Numbered from the stretch's first letter, positions 49,857 through 52,566 are shown. The stretch: DNA of 64,000 nt from Hetaerina americana (GCA_022747635.1 JAKTNV010000024.1:1612001-1676000); one strand, 5' to 3'. The notes: generated from the letters alone by a model not told the origin. Numbers and translations: made by a program.

Positions 49857-52566
49857 TATATATATGTATATATATATACACACACACACACAGACATATA
49901 TATATATATATATGCATACGTATTTATATTTGTATGCACCCACACACATGGTTATTTATGTAAACTTGAATTAGTTCAAAAAAGAACAGGAATTTTGTTT
50001 TGTGCGTAATGTTTGCTCGATTCACTCAATTTTTTCGTTGCTTCATTGGTAAACATGTCTGAAATGGGTACATTTTTAGCCATATTGGATATTTATTTAG
50101 TCTGTTGGCTGCTGACAAAAAAGTTAGTTATATTTTGGTGGGATTGGCAATTATTTATTTGTATACAAAATGGATCAGAGAATTTGCATGAAATTTTGTT
50201 GTAAGGCTGGAATAAAGTAGAACAAAGTTAAAGAAATGTTGAATATTGCTTTTGGTGATTCTTCTTTATGTAAAACAAGGGTTTACCAGTGGTATTAGTG
50301 TTTCACAGAAGGCTGTGGAGAAGTTAGAGATGACTGACACACTGGATGACCCATCACATCAATAACTGATGAAAATGTGAAAGAAGTAATTATGAACAAT
50401 TGCAAATTACAATCAGAGAAGTCGCTGATGGCATTGGTATATCAATTGAATCATGCAATGAAATTTTTTGGATGTTTTGGTTGTTAAACATGTGACAACA
50501 AAATTTTTTTCAAAATCGTGGAACAAAAACAGCAGCAAATGGAAATTATATATTGTAACGGAAAATAATTTCTAATAATTCCCATTTAAAGATAGCAGCT
50601 TGTTTCTGAGGCATTATATATTACACATTTTTGGAATTGTTATGATTTATTCCTTAAAAAAAACTTTTTAATATGCATAATTTGTGATTTAACTGCACAG
50701 AAAGTACCTATGCATCACAATAATTCATTGATATGTATGAATAATAAAATGATTCACAAAGAGTTTAATTACCATTTAATGTTGGCTTGCAGATGCACAG
50801 CTGGCAGCTAGGTCCAAAAGGAATCCCAGGAGAAAAGTTACATATGATGGGAGTGGTTCAGGTAAGTAGCTATTAGCTGAAAATTTCAAATTTAGTTTTC
50901 CCTTTTGGTTTCATTAAATATTATGGAAATTATATTTTTTTATTTAAAAAATCCAACGGTAAGGATATTGATGGTCTCTCAAATTCCCTGATGAAGGACA
51001 TTATTGTGTCCATTGTGGAAACATTAGCAATATTACTCAACTTATGTTTTGTGACAGGAGATTTTCCAACAGCTCTGAAATATTCCAAAATACCTGTCGA
51101 TAAGAAAGGCGATTAAAATGATTTAACTAACTACAGCCCCATTTCCATAGTCCCCATTTTTGGTAAAATTTTTGAAGCTATAATGGAAGATCAAATATGT
51201 GATTTTTTTGAGTCAAATAATCTGTTTTCCAAAGCACAGTATGGCTTTCGATCTGGGAAATCTACAATTTTGGCAGTATAGTCCATATTTAATTATGTCA
51301 TTAATGCATTTGAGAAGAAGGAATCTGTCTCTATGACACTATGTGATCTTAGTGAGGCTTTCAACTGTGTTAATCATTTAATATTACTAACAAAGTTAGA
51401 ATATTATGGTGTTGAGGGAGTTGCACTGAAACTAATGAAATCATATTTGGATGATCAACACCAGTTGGTTGAACTTAATGGCTGTTGATCTGCAGCTTTT
51501 AAAGTGAAATGTGGTGTACCACAGGGCTCTGTGCTTGGCCCAGTAGTTTTCATCATTATGATTAATGATTTGCCCTGTAATATGAAACCTAAATCTGTTT
51601 TATATGCTGATGACACTACTTTAGTGCAAAAATGTCAACATCTAAAAGAAGCAAAGGTATGATCTAGCGCTACGCAAAGACAGGCTAAGGAATGGTTTGA
51701 TGTTAATCATTTACATTTAAATACTAACAAAACTCAGCATATTGTGTGCAGTCTTAAATCAAAAATAACTTAAGTTGAAACTTTTAAAATATTAGGAATT
51801 TATATTGATACAAAACTTAACTGGGAGACTCACGTCAGTCAGACCTGTAATAAACTGAGTAAAGCTGTTTATATGTTAAGAAAGCTCAACTTTCTCATTT
51901 CCAATGAGTATCGTTTAACACTTAACCCTGCCTTCTTTCAATGTCATTTGAATTATGGTGTTGAGTTATGAGGTCATTCCCCACATGATAAACAAATTTT
52001 GCTACTGCAAAAGAAAGATATTTGCGCTCTTGCTAATATACCACTATATGATTCCTGCAAACCTTTTTTTATTAGGATCATGGCTGTATTTAGTTTATAT
52101 ATCTTTAAAGCTCTTATTCATGTGAAAGTCAATATGGAAACTTACCAATTAAGATCTAATATACATAACTACTCCACAAGATGTAAATCAAATCTAAATA
52201 CTATTTAATGTAGATTGTCATCAACTTATAACACATTTCATAATATGGATATATGACTGTATAACTATCTGCCTGTTTACCTGCTCACCCACTTTACTCA
52301 TTGGATGAATTATTTTGTGACAATCTGCATCATATTTAAGAACTTATGTTTATTTATTAAATAATATTTATATTGACATTTAATATGGTTGTACCATTTT
52401 TCAAAATGAATAAAGTATTATTATTATTATTGGGATTTCAGAAAAAGAAAACAACCAAAAAAGTAGTGAAGAAGATAAAACACCATCTCCAGAACCAAAA
52501 AAACCAAAACGTGGAACTAGAGCTGCTCCTAGATCTTCTAGAAAATCTGCCAGGAACAAAACTTAA
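2086..52566 (+). CDS. NCAPD2: Condensin complex subunit 1 (NCAPD2/Cap-D2), 3' part of gene, 26 exons
   Basis: This is the non-SMC HEAT-repeat subunit of condensin I, which works with NCAPG and NCAPH on the SMC2/SMC4 dimer to compact mitotic chromosomes. Exons: 2086-2337, 5679-5840, 7192-7362, 10295-10493, 11080-11242, 13121-13463, 14435-14763, 16106-16238, 16358-16446, 20020-20220, 22649-22769, 25356-25484, 29017-29160, 31211-31387, 32578-32711, 33326-33452, 38244-38371, 39073-39212, 39545-39677, 42284-42515, 43311-43577, 44195-44297, 45225-45341, 47737-47817, 50793-50861, 52442-52566. Every junction is GT/AG and every phase matches, giving 1,422 residues and a TAA stop. The strongest family matches are [29 protein letters not shown] and [20 protein letters not shown]. 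By comparison with the roughly 1,400-residue vertebrate protein, about 430 N-terminal residues are upstream of the window, so this protein is long for its family. The extra length sits mainly in an acidic insert (exons 20-21) and a long basic tail. Confidence 0.94.
2791..4055 (-). mobile_element. Tc1/mariner-superfamily element (DUF4817 transposase type), complete but inactive
   Basis: The terminal inverted repeats are AACGGTGTGGCAGCATAACT on the left and CAAGGTGCGGCACCATAACT read inward from the right, flanked by TA (2789-2790 and 4056-4057), the usual target duplication. The 1,265-bp element encodes, on the minus strand, [19 protein letters not shown] (DUF4817 helix-turn-helix), [27 protein letters not shown] (first Asp), [20 protein letters not shown] (second Asp), and then a third acidic site changed to Asn (SPNLAPCNF). 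Stops and frameshifts also break it, so it cannot encode active transposase. Confidence 0.88.
4056..5678. other. Intron without recognised element
   Basis: This is the rest of the intron before the exon at 5679. It is AT-rich with no convincing ORF, TIR or repeat that I can see. Confidence 0.5.
5679..5840 (+). CDS. NCAPD2: NCAPD2 exon 2 in window (residues 85-138)
   Basis: Acceptor tatttcag, donor aag|gtgaga, phase 0. It starts [15 protein letters not shown], which continues directly from the previous exon as in the vertebrate protein (where it reads ESYTMRNGVLGV), and ends DVNAFVRSK. Confidence 0.92.
6119..6560 (-). pseudogene. Non-LTR retrotransposon endonuclease relic
   Basis: On the minus strand, 6290-6119 reads [20 protein letters not shown] and then [15 protein letters not shown]. 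The MGDWN block is the GD(W/F)N motif of the apurinic-type endonuclease domain of RTE-like LINEs. The part to its right continues with [20 protein letters not shown]. It is a decayed fragment in reverse orientation to the host gene. Confidence 0.65.
7192..7362 (+). CDS. NCAPD2: NCAPD2 exon 3 in window (residues 139-195)
   Basis: Acceptor gtgttatag, donor aag|gtataa, phase 0. The exon encodes [19 protein letters not shown] to GNPFAVK. The run [19 protein letters not shown] is a classic HEAT helix pair and matches AVGRLADKS in the vertebrate protein. Confidence 0.92.
7363..10294. other. Long intron, no recognised element
   Basis: This is 2.9 kb of AT-rich sequence. The open frames at 8136-8363, 8421-8633 and 8841-9086 show no family motif or splice support. 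A purine-rich patch (9540-9610) and a slightly GC-richer patch (9660-9800) may be old repeats, but I cannot assign them. Confidence 0.5.
10295..10493 (+). CDS. NCAPD2: NCAPD2 exon 4 in window (residues 196-262)
   Basis: Acceptor ccattttacag, donor gaag|gtaaat, ending after one base of a Gly codon. It encodes a charged helical stretch ([17 protein letters not shown]) and then the linker [18 protein letters not shown], equivalent to the low-complexity part between the N-terminal and middle HEAT blocks. Confidence 0.88.
11080..11242 (+). CDS. NCAPD2: NCAPD2 exon 5 in window (residues 262-316)
   Basis: Acceptor tttgcaatag, donor atcaa|gtatgt. It encodes [20 protein letters not shown] through [20 protein letters not shown]. 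The donor used here, two bases into a Lys codon, is the one that keeps the reading frame into the next exon. Confidence 0.87.
11243..12180. other. Intron segment, nothing recognised
   Basis: AT-rich sequence without ORF, repeat or structural signal that I can support. Confidence 0.5.
12186..12345. repeat. Foldback repeat with long imperfect hairpin
   Basis: The arms AAGACTACTACAATTTTCC (12225-12243) and its exact reverse complement (12294-12312) flank a 50-bp spacer that is itself a near palindrome around gactagta. Pairing weakens but continues outward (ttccatagtaacag against ttccttaataacag). It starts with TGTGATGTGGTGGAACTG, a motif seen again near 16965, 42058 and, inverted, 19341. It probably marks a small foldback or MITE-like repeat. 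Confidence 0.55.
12668..12900 (+). repeat. Old, diverged SINE-A copy
   Basis: It aligns along its length with the two young SINE-A copies, for example ctctatccctgcttgggtg (young: tctcgatccctacttgaggtg) and gtaggctaatactgatgtct (young: gtaggctaatgctgacgccg), then ggtttctgtccacccttcct. The tRNA-like head is badly eroded and the CpG sites of the young copies are mostly TG or CA, as expected for an old insertion. Confidence 0.65.
13121..13463 (+). CDS. NCAPD2: NCAPD2 exon 6 in window (residues 316-430)
   Basis: Acceptor ctttgtttag, donor gag|gtaaat. This long exon is mostly a charged, probably disordered segment: Glu/Ser/Asp-rich at its start, then basic ([19 protein letters not shown]), then Lys/Glu-rich. 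It ends [10 protein letters not shown], matching MLVQYLQ in vertebrates. The basic run could act as a nuclear localisation or DNA-contact patch; that is inference. Confidence 0.9.
14435..14763 (+). CDS. NCAPD2: NCAPD2 exon 7 in window (residues 431-540)
   Basis: Acceptor tctttctag, donor cag|gtaata. It encodes [12 protein letters not shown], then [17 protein letters not shown] and [20 protein letters not shown], among the best-conserved HEAT helices of NCAPD2, then YLSPEG and an acidic loop ([13 protein letters not shown]). Confidence 0.93.
14764..16105. other. Intron, nothing recognised
   Basis: The stretch 15280-15850 is a little less AT-rich than its surroundings and may be an old repeat, but I found no coding motif, TIR or tRNA-like box in it. 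Confidence 0.45.
16106..16238 (+). CDS. NCAPD2: NCAPD2 exon 8 in window (residues 540-584)
   Basis: Acceptor ttttgaag, donor aag|gtgaga. It encodes [20 protein letters not shown] to EDIDGHCIK, with EELVREWV matching the EILCEFV helix of vertebrate NCAPD2. The pyrimidine tract is weak (gcaatcttttgaag), but frame and homology support this border. Confidence 0.87.
16358..16446 (+). CDS. NCAPD2: NCAPD2 exon 9 in window (residues 585-614)
   Basis: Acceptor gctacattag, donor gctgg|gtaaga. It is a short exon encoding [14 protein letters not shown] and then [13 protein letters not shown], which matches LLWERA...SSVMLLGMMARG in vertebrates. The intron before it is only 119 bp. Confidence 0.92.
16962..17035. 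repeat. Second copy of the TGATRTGGTGGAA motif with AT-rich hairpin
   Basis: ttcaggcgtgatatggtgga is followed at once by an AT-rich inverted repeat centred on TGGCCA (about 16979-17028, aattaattaaaaat facing tttttaattttaattaatt). The same layout, motif then hairpin, occurs at 12186. Confidence 0.45.
17292..17593 (+). mobile_element. tRNA-derived SINE (family A), with target-site duplication
   Basis: A 13-bp duplication, atatgcattgcaa, stands at 17279-17291 and again at 17594-17606. The head looks like a tRNA, with an A-box-like region (gatggtgcgggggctaacg) and a B box (GGTTCAAATCC, 17346-17356). A tRNA-unrelated body of about 200 bp follows, and the 3' end is a short ACT repeat. This is how RNA polymerase III-transcribed SINEs are built. 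It is about 88-90% identical by eye to the copy at 20263. Confidence 0.88.
18145..18650. repeat. Duplicated ~105-bp mariner segment flanking a SINE
   Basis: About 18147-18246 and 18541-18639 are nearly identical (catagaaaaaacagtcaaca to cacttttagtag). The duplicate halves flank the SINE-A body. The left copy is continuous with the C-terminal side of the mariner and the right copy with the N-terminal side. Confidence 0.8.
18241..18535 (-). mobile_element. SINE family A copy, reverse orientation
   Basis: The 3' end lies on the left (ttttaggggaggcgaccaac), followed by gaagggtggagagaaacctg, cactccaactagggattggg, and at the right the inverted tRNA-like head with B box GGTTTGAATCC (reverse of ggattcaaacc near 18441-18451). 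It is moderately diverged and lies within the mariner relic. Confidence 0.75.
19240..19345 (+). repeat. Hammerhead-ribozyme-like motif and tail of a Penelope-type or similar repeat
   Basis: The core is CTGATGA (19247-19253), a 5-bp stem GATGT/ACATC with loop AGT, then GAAA (19268-19271) and ATCCGG, which can pair with cggat upstream (19198-19202 area). One extra T lies between CTGATGA and the stem. The tail tcgtaaagtaaagtattttt and the inverted motif ttccaccacatcaagcctga follow. Hammerhead motifs of this kind are known in Penelope-like retroelements. No coding part is seen. Confidence 0.45.
19346..20019. other. Intron segment, nothing recognised
   Basis: Short AT-rich stretch before the exon at 20020. 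No ORF or repeat can be supported. Confidence 0.45.
20020..20220 (+). CDS. NCAPD2: NCAPD2 exon 10 in window (residues 614-681)
   Basis: Acceptor tattttcaag, donor gag|gtgagt. It encodes [20 protein letters not shown] through [14 protein letters not shown] to [17 protein letters not shown] copy starts only 42 bp after the donor. Confidence 0.87.
20263..20569 (+). mobile_element. tRNA-derived SINE (family A), youngest copy
   Basis: The 12-bp target-site duplication aacaataggttg stands at 20251-20262 and 20570-20581. The tRNA-like head has a B box GGTTCAAATCC (20319-20329). The body includes cgccgtccgtcggatgggac and ggcgcctttcgtaaagagta, with many intact CpGs, which suggests a recent insertion. 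The 3' end is ACTACTACT. It lies 42 bp downstream of the exon ending at 20220. Confidence 0.9.
21200..21950 (-). pseudogene. Non-LTR retrotransposon reverse transcriptase relic
   Basis: On the minus strand, 21765-21700 encodes [17 protein letters not shown], the conserved (V/I)RQGCPLSP(I/L)LFN RT motif of RTE-like LINEs. The flanks are a degraded, stop-rich continuation. The exact ends are not visible. Confidence 0.7.
22134..22167. repeat. Perfect 34-bp palindrome
   Basis: CACCTGATGATGCCACC is followed directly by its exact reverse complement, with no spacer. The left half begins (T)TAACACCTGATGATG, like the hammerhead-like motif on the minus strand near 58038 (cttaacacctgataatg). The flanks beyond the 34 bp do not match one another. 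Confidence 0.85.
22405..22500 (+). repeat. Second hammerhead-ribozyme-like motif
   Basis: CTGATGA (22411-22417), one T, stem GACGTT/AACGTC (22419-22431) with a minimal loop, GAAA (22432-22435), then CCTGG, which could pair with ctagg at 22376-22380. The tail gtcttgctttttaaaataaa resembles the one after the motif at 19247. The cleavage-site base after the upstream strand would be G, which is not expected to cleave. Confidence 0.4.
22649..22769 (+). CDS. NCAPD2: NCAPD2 exon 11 in window (residues 681-721)
   Basis: Acceptor ttgattccag, donor cag|gtgagt. It encodes [20 protein letters not shown] to [11 protein letters not shown], matching the vertebrate segment that ends EVAVTLIYQLAEGPE. Confidence 0.9.
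22815..22975 (-). repeat. tRNA-like SINE fragment (family C)
   Basis: The minus strand carries GGTGGAGACTTGG, then GTCGTGGATTTGATTCCTGC, which resembles a pol III A box and B box at tRNA spacing, followed by ctaggtgggttttcttccac. It is a single copy in this window, unrelated by eye to families A and B. Confidence 0.5.
22976..23929. other. Intron segment, nothing recognised
   Basis: Mixed-composition intron sequence. A 63-codon open frame at 23127-23318 has no motif or splice support. Confidence 0.45.
23930..24192 (-). mobile_element. tRNA-derived SINE (family B)
   Basis: The minus strand starts gggggctgtgatagcccagg with A box TAGCCCAGGGG and a perfect B box GGTTCGATTCC (reverse complement of 24127-24137), then gagttccacccaagctaaag, gtgatttttcgggtaccagg and ggaaaccatagccagcacag. 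The same series occurs at 26046-26308 and 61322-61572. Confidence 0.85.
24193..25355. other. Intron segment, nothing recognised
   Basis: AT-rich; no element or ORF recognised. Confidence 0.45.
25356..25484 (+). CDS. NCAPD2: NCAPD2 exon 12 in window (residues 722-764)
   Basis: Acceptor ctttttttag, donor ttg|gtaaga, phase 0. It encodes [20 protein letters not shown] to LKESQPL, matching the AEGPEVICAQILQGC helix of vertebrates. The initial ATG is an internal Met, not a start. Confidence 0.88.
26046..26308 (-). mobile_element. tRNA-derived SINE (family B), older copy
   Basis: The minus strand reads gggggacatggtagtccagg, then gcttgggttcaattactggg (B box GGTTCAATTAC, slightly eroded), then caactttacccaagcagtgt, cagtgccacactttctggga and accataggcggttcagg. 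It is in the same order as the copy at 23930-24192 but more diverged. Confidence 0.8.
26807..26996 (-). repeat. Probable LINE 3' end cut off by a mariner
   Basis: It begins at left with a (CAT)n run (catcatcatcatgagccatc), typical of the short-repeat 3' tail of RTE-like LINEs read in reverse, and runs up to the TA at the mariner end. The LINE RT relic continues on the other side of the mariner (27913-28500) in the same orientation. Joining the two into one original element is inference. Confidence 0.45.
26997..27912 (-). mobile_element. Internally deleted mariner with TIRs (non-autonomous)
   Basis: The terminal repeats are gggggggacccaaaaataac on the left and, inward from the right, cgaggggggacccaaaagta; both sides are flanked by TA (26995-26996, 27913-27914). 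The minus strand codes the N-terminal HTH part (start at 27717; [14 protein letters not shown], then [36 protein letters not shown]) up to KFVPRRLTP and then jumps to [19 protein letters not shown] and [12 protein letters not shown]. About 155 residues, including the first two catalytic Asp residues, are missing. At 916 bp it can move only with transposase supplied from elsewhere. Confidence 0.88.
27913..28500 (-). pseudogene. Non-LTR retrotransposon RT C-terminal relic
   Basis: The minus strand encodes [20 protein letters not shown] and then [14 protein letters not shown], matching the C-terminal RT block of RTE-like LINEs (YLGxxI...DGxxxxEIKxRIxxAKxAFxxxxxLL). Upstream [20 protein letters not shown] is a degraded continuation. 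Confidence 0.65.
29017..29160 (+). CDS. NCAPD2: NCAPD2 exon 13 in window (residues 765-812)
   Basis: Acceptor atctttcag, donor gag|gtaagt, phase 0. It has a proline-rich loop ([11 protein letters not shown]) followed by the HEAT helix [17 protein letters not shown], which corresponds to LLSLAGDVALQQL in vertebrates. Confidence 0.88.
29624..30356 (-). pseudogene. Mariner transposase relic
   Basis: Minus strand, right to left: [12 protein letters not shown], then [20 protein letters not shown] (first catalytic Asp), [41 protein letters not shown]. The C-terminal third, with the other two Asp residues, is missing or unrecognisable. The ends agttcgaaaaattctcag (29631) and, reversed, agttgagtctaagaattctc look like decayed TIRs. 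Confidence 0.75.
30450..30680 (+). repeat. tRNA-like SINE (family D) with T-rich tail
   Basis: The head reads ggatggtcaaatgagataac, then ggtggaggtttgagtcccac, a pol III B box (GGTTTGAGTCC at 30509-30519) at tRNA distance from an A-box-like start. The body ends at about 30645 with a T/A-rich tail (ttttttatttattattattt). It is single copy here. Confidence 0.5.
30681..31210. other. Intron segment, nothing recognised
   Basis: AT-rich, no supported feature. Confidence 0.4.
31211..31387 (+). CDS. NCAPD2: NCAPD2 exon 14 in window (residues 813-871)
   Basis: Acceptor atttttccag, donor cagg|gtaagt, phase 0. It encodes [20 protein letters not shown] and then a Lys-rich linker ([12 protein letters not shown]) and a Ser-rich stretch, at the same place as the charged linker EEQEHKTKDPKEKN of vertebrates. 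Confidence 0.87.
31388..32577. other. Intron, nothing recognised
   Basis: It holds pyrimidine-rich patches (31620-31690, 31860-31925) that could be old LINE sequence in reverse, but no motif confirms this. Confidence 0.4.
32578..32711 (+). CDS. NCAPD2: NCAPD2 exon 15 in window (residues 872-916)
   Basis: Acceptor ttttcgtag, donor gttgtg|gtaagt. It encodes [20 protein letters not shown] and [12 protein letters not shown], almost the same as GATADDTEAELIRGICEMEL in vertebrates. This is one of the diagnostic motifs of the family. Confidence 0.93.
33110..33275 (-). mobile_element. Mariner 3' end fragment
   Basis: It starts with a TIR-like end (acgaggtctgttcaaaaatt), then the 3' UTR and the last codons of a mariner in reverse (tttgtccccttcaaagtaat corresponds to the C-terminal YFEGD-K box), and stops near cttcagaaa. 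The same layout stands at the left end of the mariner at 48159. It lies about 50 bp upstream of the exon at 33326. Confidence 0.65.
33326..33452 (+). CDS. NCAPD2: NCAPD2 exon 16 in window (residues 916-958)
   Basis: Acceptor ttgtttttag, donor cag|gtgagt. It encodes [20 protein letters not shown], then [19 protein letters not shown], matching ALGKFCMISATFCDSQL in vertebrates. A mariner 3' fragment ends about 50 bp before the acceptor. Confidence 0.92.
33453..35705. other. Large intron segment, nothing recognised
   Basis: This is 2.2 kb of AT-rich sequence with no ORF of note, TIR, tRNA-like box or tandem repeat that I could support. Confidence 0.45.
35706..37046 (+). mobile_element. Full-length mariner, transposase broken
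   Basis: The TIRs are caaggtgtgataataaaaaa on the left and, inward from the right, caaggtaggatcaaaaaaag, both continuing gac-ggac-gattttat; length is 1,341 bp. The + strand codes [20 protein letters not shown] (start at 35911), a frameshift near 36100, then [48 protein letters not shown] (first Asp), a stop at 36463, [18 protein letters not shown] (second Asp) and [11 protein letters not shown] (third Asp). All three Asp residues survive, but stops and shifts break the frame. Its 5' UTR is CpG-rich, unlike the surrounding intron. Confidence 0.9.
37047..37754. other. Unassigned sequence, weakly cysteine-rich reverse frame
   Basis: The minus strand at 37321-37040 reads [20 protein letters not shown] to [20 protein letters not shown], where the CxxH...WCPxC pattern resembles the C-terminal cysteine-rich domain of piggyBac-like transposases. 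The similarity is too short to be sure. 37660-37745 is a GC- and CpG-rich patch next to the SINE. Confidence 0.3.
37755..38010 (-). mobile_element. SINE family A copy, reverse orientation
   Basis: The 3' end is at left (gtaatagttttaggggaggt), followed by ggatggatgggaaaggagga, agtttaacgtcctattcgaa and gcacttcaattagggatcgg. The tRNA-like head at right is truncated or degraded after ctgctgtctccagggttctt. It is more diverged than the copies at 17292 and 20263. Confidence 0.75.
38244..38371 (+). CDS. NCAPD2: NCAPD2 exon 17 in window (residues 959-1001), start of Cnd1 core
   Basis: Acceptor atttttatcag, donor gaag|gtatga. It encodes [20 protein letters not shown] and [20 protein letters not shown], a near copy of LFTMLEKSPLPIVRSNLMVA in human NCAPD2. 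It follows the largest intron, about 4.8 kb, which holds a full-length mariner and a SINE. Confidence 0.95.
39073..39212 (+). CDS. NCAPD2: NCAPD2 exon 18 in window (residues 1001-1048)
   Basis: Acceptor tgtattttag, donor agag|gtgaga. It encodes [20 protein letters not shown] and [19 protein letters not shown], the most conserved block of condensin D2 subunits (vertebrate [20 protein letters not shown]). Confidence 0.96.
39545..39677 (+). CDS. NCAPD2: NCAPD2 exon 19 in window (residues 1048-1092)
   Basis: Acceptor gtgttatag, donor aag|gtatga. It encodes [20 protein letters not shown] and [20 protein letters not shown], matching FFNELSHKGNAIYNLLPDII in vertebrates. Confidence 0.95.
39678..42283. 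other. Large intron, little recognised
   Basis: A fourth copy of the TGATATGGTGGAACTG motif stands at about 42061-42095, followed by a short (GA)n run (42096-42110). A 20-bp inverted repeat (ttgagtgtc-tt-gacactcaa) is at 41605-41624. The open frames at 40112-40360 and 41481-41723 have no motif. Nothing else is seen. Confidence 0.45.
42284..42515 (+). CDS. NCAPD2: NCAPD2 exon 20 in window (residues 1092-1169), with acidic insert
   Basis: Acceptor atttctgcag, donor gag|gtaaat. It begins [20 protein letters not shown], which matches YITKDKQTESLVEKLCQRF in vertebrates. It then runs into an insert of about 50 residues rich in Pro, Glu and Asp ([16 protein letters not shown]) that the vertebrate protein lacks at this point. 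Confidence 0.92.
43311..43577 (+). CDS. NCAPD2: NCAPD2 exon 21 in window (residues 1170-1258)
   Basis: Acceptor ataatcctag, donor aag|gtgcta, phase 0. It finishes the acidic insert ([20 protein letters not shown]-like charge pattern) and returns to the conserved core at [20 protein letters not shown] and [14 protein letters not shown], matching RDLAYCVSQLPLTERGLRKM in vertebrates. Confidence 0.93.
44195..44297 (+). CDS. NCAPD2: NCAPD2 exon 22 in window (residues 1259-1293)
   Basis: Acceptor tttttttag, donor ccag|gtatat. It encodes [20 protein letters not shown], matching AIIDEFEQKLRAC in vertebrates, which is the last folded helix before the tail. Confidence 0.92.
44325..44520 (+). pseudogene. 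Non-LTR retrotransposon RT fragment with YADD box
   Basis: The + strand reads [14 protein letters not shown] at about 44385-44430, then (after a shift) [24 protein letters not shown] is the catalytic box of reverse transcriptase, and the helix after it matches LQxDLxxLxxWCxxNxMxLNxxKC of Jockey/CR1-like LINEs. A mariner end abuts it at 44527. Confidence 0.7.
44527..44700 (-). mobile_element. Mariner-like 3' end fragment
   Basis: It starts with a TIR-like end (aaggttgtcccaaaagtagt). The minus strand codes a C-terminal transposase tail ([15 protein letters not shown] sequence, read across a shift) over about 44600-44690. It is truncated at the right near a poly-C stretch. Confidence 0.5.
44731..44771. 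repeat. 18-bp stem hairpin, 5-base loop
   Basis: TTGGCATATTTCGACGCC, loop ATGAA, GGCATCGAAATATGCCAA. Only one position in the stem is not a Watson-Crick pair (C/A). It follows a C-rich run and the truncated mariner end. Confidence 0.8.
45225..45341 (+). CDS. NCAPD2: NCAPD2 exon 23 in window (residues 1293-1332), C-terminal tail
   Basis: Acceptor ctgaacttag, donor catag|gtactc. The tail is basic and Ser-rich: [20 protein letters not shown] followed by PTEN. The vertebrate tail has the similar KKKPKVVFSSDESSEED. Acidic-Ser runs suit casein kinase 2, and ESPTE holds a minimal proline-directed kinase site; both are inferences. Confidence 0.85.
   Translation, partial: LKRAPVQYQDLLQSLLDLEGRLLPQVHQKVILNHQLKT
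45342..46600. other. Intron with probable old repeats
   Basis: 45470-45610 (ggccacttgcagaagaccca, ttgaaatttggcacactggt) looks like a dispersed repeat, but only one copy is present here. 46098-46320 begins tatcatcataatcagttgtt and is pyrimidine-rich, like the reversed 3' end of an RTE-like LINE. Both are weak calls. Confidence 0.35.
46600..47027 (-). pseudogene. N-terminal mariner fragment (HTH_48 type)
   Basis: The minus strand reads [20 protein letters not shown] (start of the HTH), and after decay [20 protein letters not shown], the DExRSGRPS motif between the two HTH modules. The outer end, agggctgtccaggaagtaac read inward from the right, is the TIR. It is the same family as the piece at 760-1079. 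Confidence 0.7.
47028..47736. other. Intron segment, nothing recognised
   Basis: AT-rich, no supported feature. Confidence 0.4.
47737..47817 (+). CDS. NCAPD2: NCAPD2 exon 24 in window (residues 1332-1359), C-terminal tail
   Basis: Acceptor gctttgtag, donor gaag|gtaagg. It encodes [20 protein letters not shown] then VDSDDE. The run [10 protein letters not shown] resembles an AT-hook-like or nuclear-localisation basic patch. It is identified by frame, splice sites and tail-like composition rather than by direct similarity. Confidence 0.8.
48068..48158. repeat. Left part of TA/CATA microsatellite
   Basis: Degenerate (CATA)n/(TA)n sequence up to the TA target site of the mariner. It continues on the far side at 49493, so the mariner probably split one microsatellite. 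Confidence 0.65.
48159..49492 (-). mobile_element. Full-length, nearly intact mariner
   Basis: The TIRs are ctaccttgatcaaaaatttc on the left and ctaccttgatcaaaaagttc inward from the right (about 27 bp, one mismatch), flanked by TA (48157-48158, 49493-49494). The minus-strand transposase starts at [19 protein letters not shown] (49287) and reads to a run of nine A residues (about 49173-49181), where one extra A shifts the frame; the other frame then continues without a stop to TAA near 48209. Visible blocks: two HTH modules ([19 protein letters not shown]), [12 protein letters not shown] (Asp 1), [10 protein letters not shown] (Asp 2), [13 protein letters not shown] (Asp 3, 34 residues after Asp 2, as in mariner D34D). 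Length and layout match a standard mariner. Confidence 0.92.
48209..49287 (-). pseudogene. Mariner transposase gene, one frameshift
   Basis: This cut-and-paste DDD transposase would bind its TIRs with the N-terminal helix-turn-helix pair and cut with the D,D34D core. From 49048 to 48212 a 278-residue frame is fully open and includes the whole catalytic domain; the first ~40 residues are in another frame because of the extra A in a homopolymer. Homopolymer errors are common in assemblies, so the copy may really be intact. Confidence 0.85.
49493..49950. repeat. Large (TA)n / (CATA)n microsatellite
   Basis: About 450 bp of TA and CATA repeats, with a pure TA stretch at about 49609-49688 and CA-rich variants near 49880. 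The long open frames here (Tyr-Ile repeats) are an effect of the repeat and are not genes. Confidence 0.97.
50005..50545 (+). pseudogene. Mariner N-terminal relic
   Basis: The + strand from 50171 reads [16 protein letters not shown], then [20 protein letters not shown], a stop, and [16 protein letters not shown]. This is the mariner HTH region with many stops. The catalytic part is absent; the match ends near vvehkqqq-like sequence at 50545. Confidence 0.7.
50793..50861 (+). CDS. NCAPD2: NCAPD2 exon 25 in window (residues 1359-1382), C-terminal tail
   Basis: Acceptor ggcttgcag, donor tcag|gtaagt. This 69-bp exon encodes [20 protein letters not shown] then SGS. It is supported by clean splice sites, matching phase and the same basic composition as its neighbours. 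The repeated (K/R)RK-V-x-(S/Y)(S/D) pattern recalls exon 23. Confidence 0.78.
50945..52431 (+). pseudogene. 5'-truncated Jockey/CR1-like LINE, RT and C-terminal part
   Basis: The + strand reads [107 protein letters not shown] and [16 protein letters not shown], in the correct order of RT motifs, with several stops. It ends with aataaagtattattattatt, a polyA-signal-like plus (ATT)n tail. The tail stops 11 bp before the acceptor of the last NCAPD2 exon. Confidence 0.85.
52442..52566 (+). CDS. NCAPD2: NCAPD2 last exon (residues 1382-1422) with stop codon
   Basis: Acceptor tgggatttcag; the exon ends in TAA at 52564-52566. It encodes a Lys/Pro/Ser tail with [13 protein letters not shown], a good monopartite nuclear localisation signal next to proline-directed kinase sites, and ends [11 protein letters not shown]. 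The sequence just upstream of the acceptor is the (ATT)n tail of a LINE relic, so the 3' splice-site region is partly transposon-derived. Confidence 0.83.

Noticed and set aside
49327..50009. Long open frames of Tyr-Ile repeats on both strands
   Set aside because: They are the automatic translation of the TA/CATA microsatellite and have no gene-like composition.
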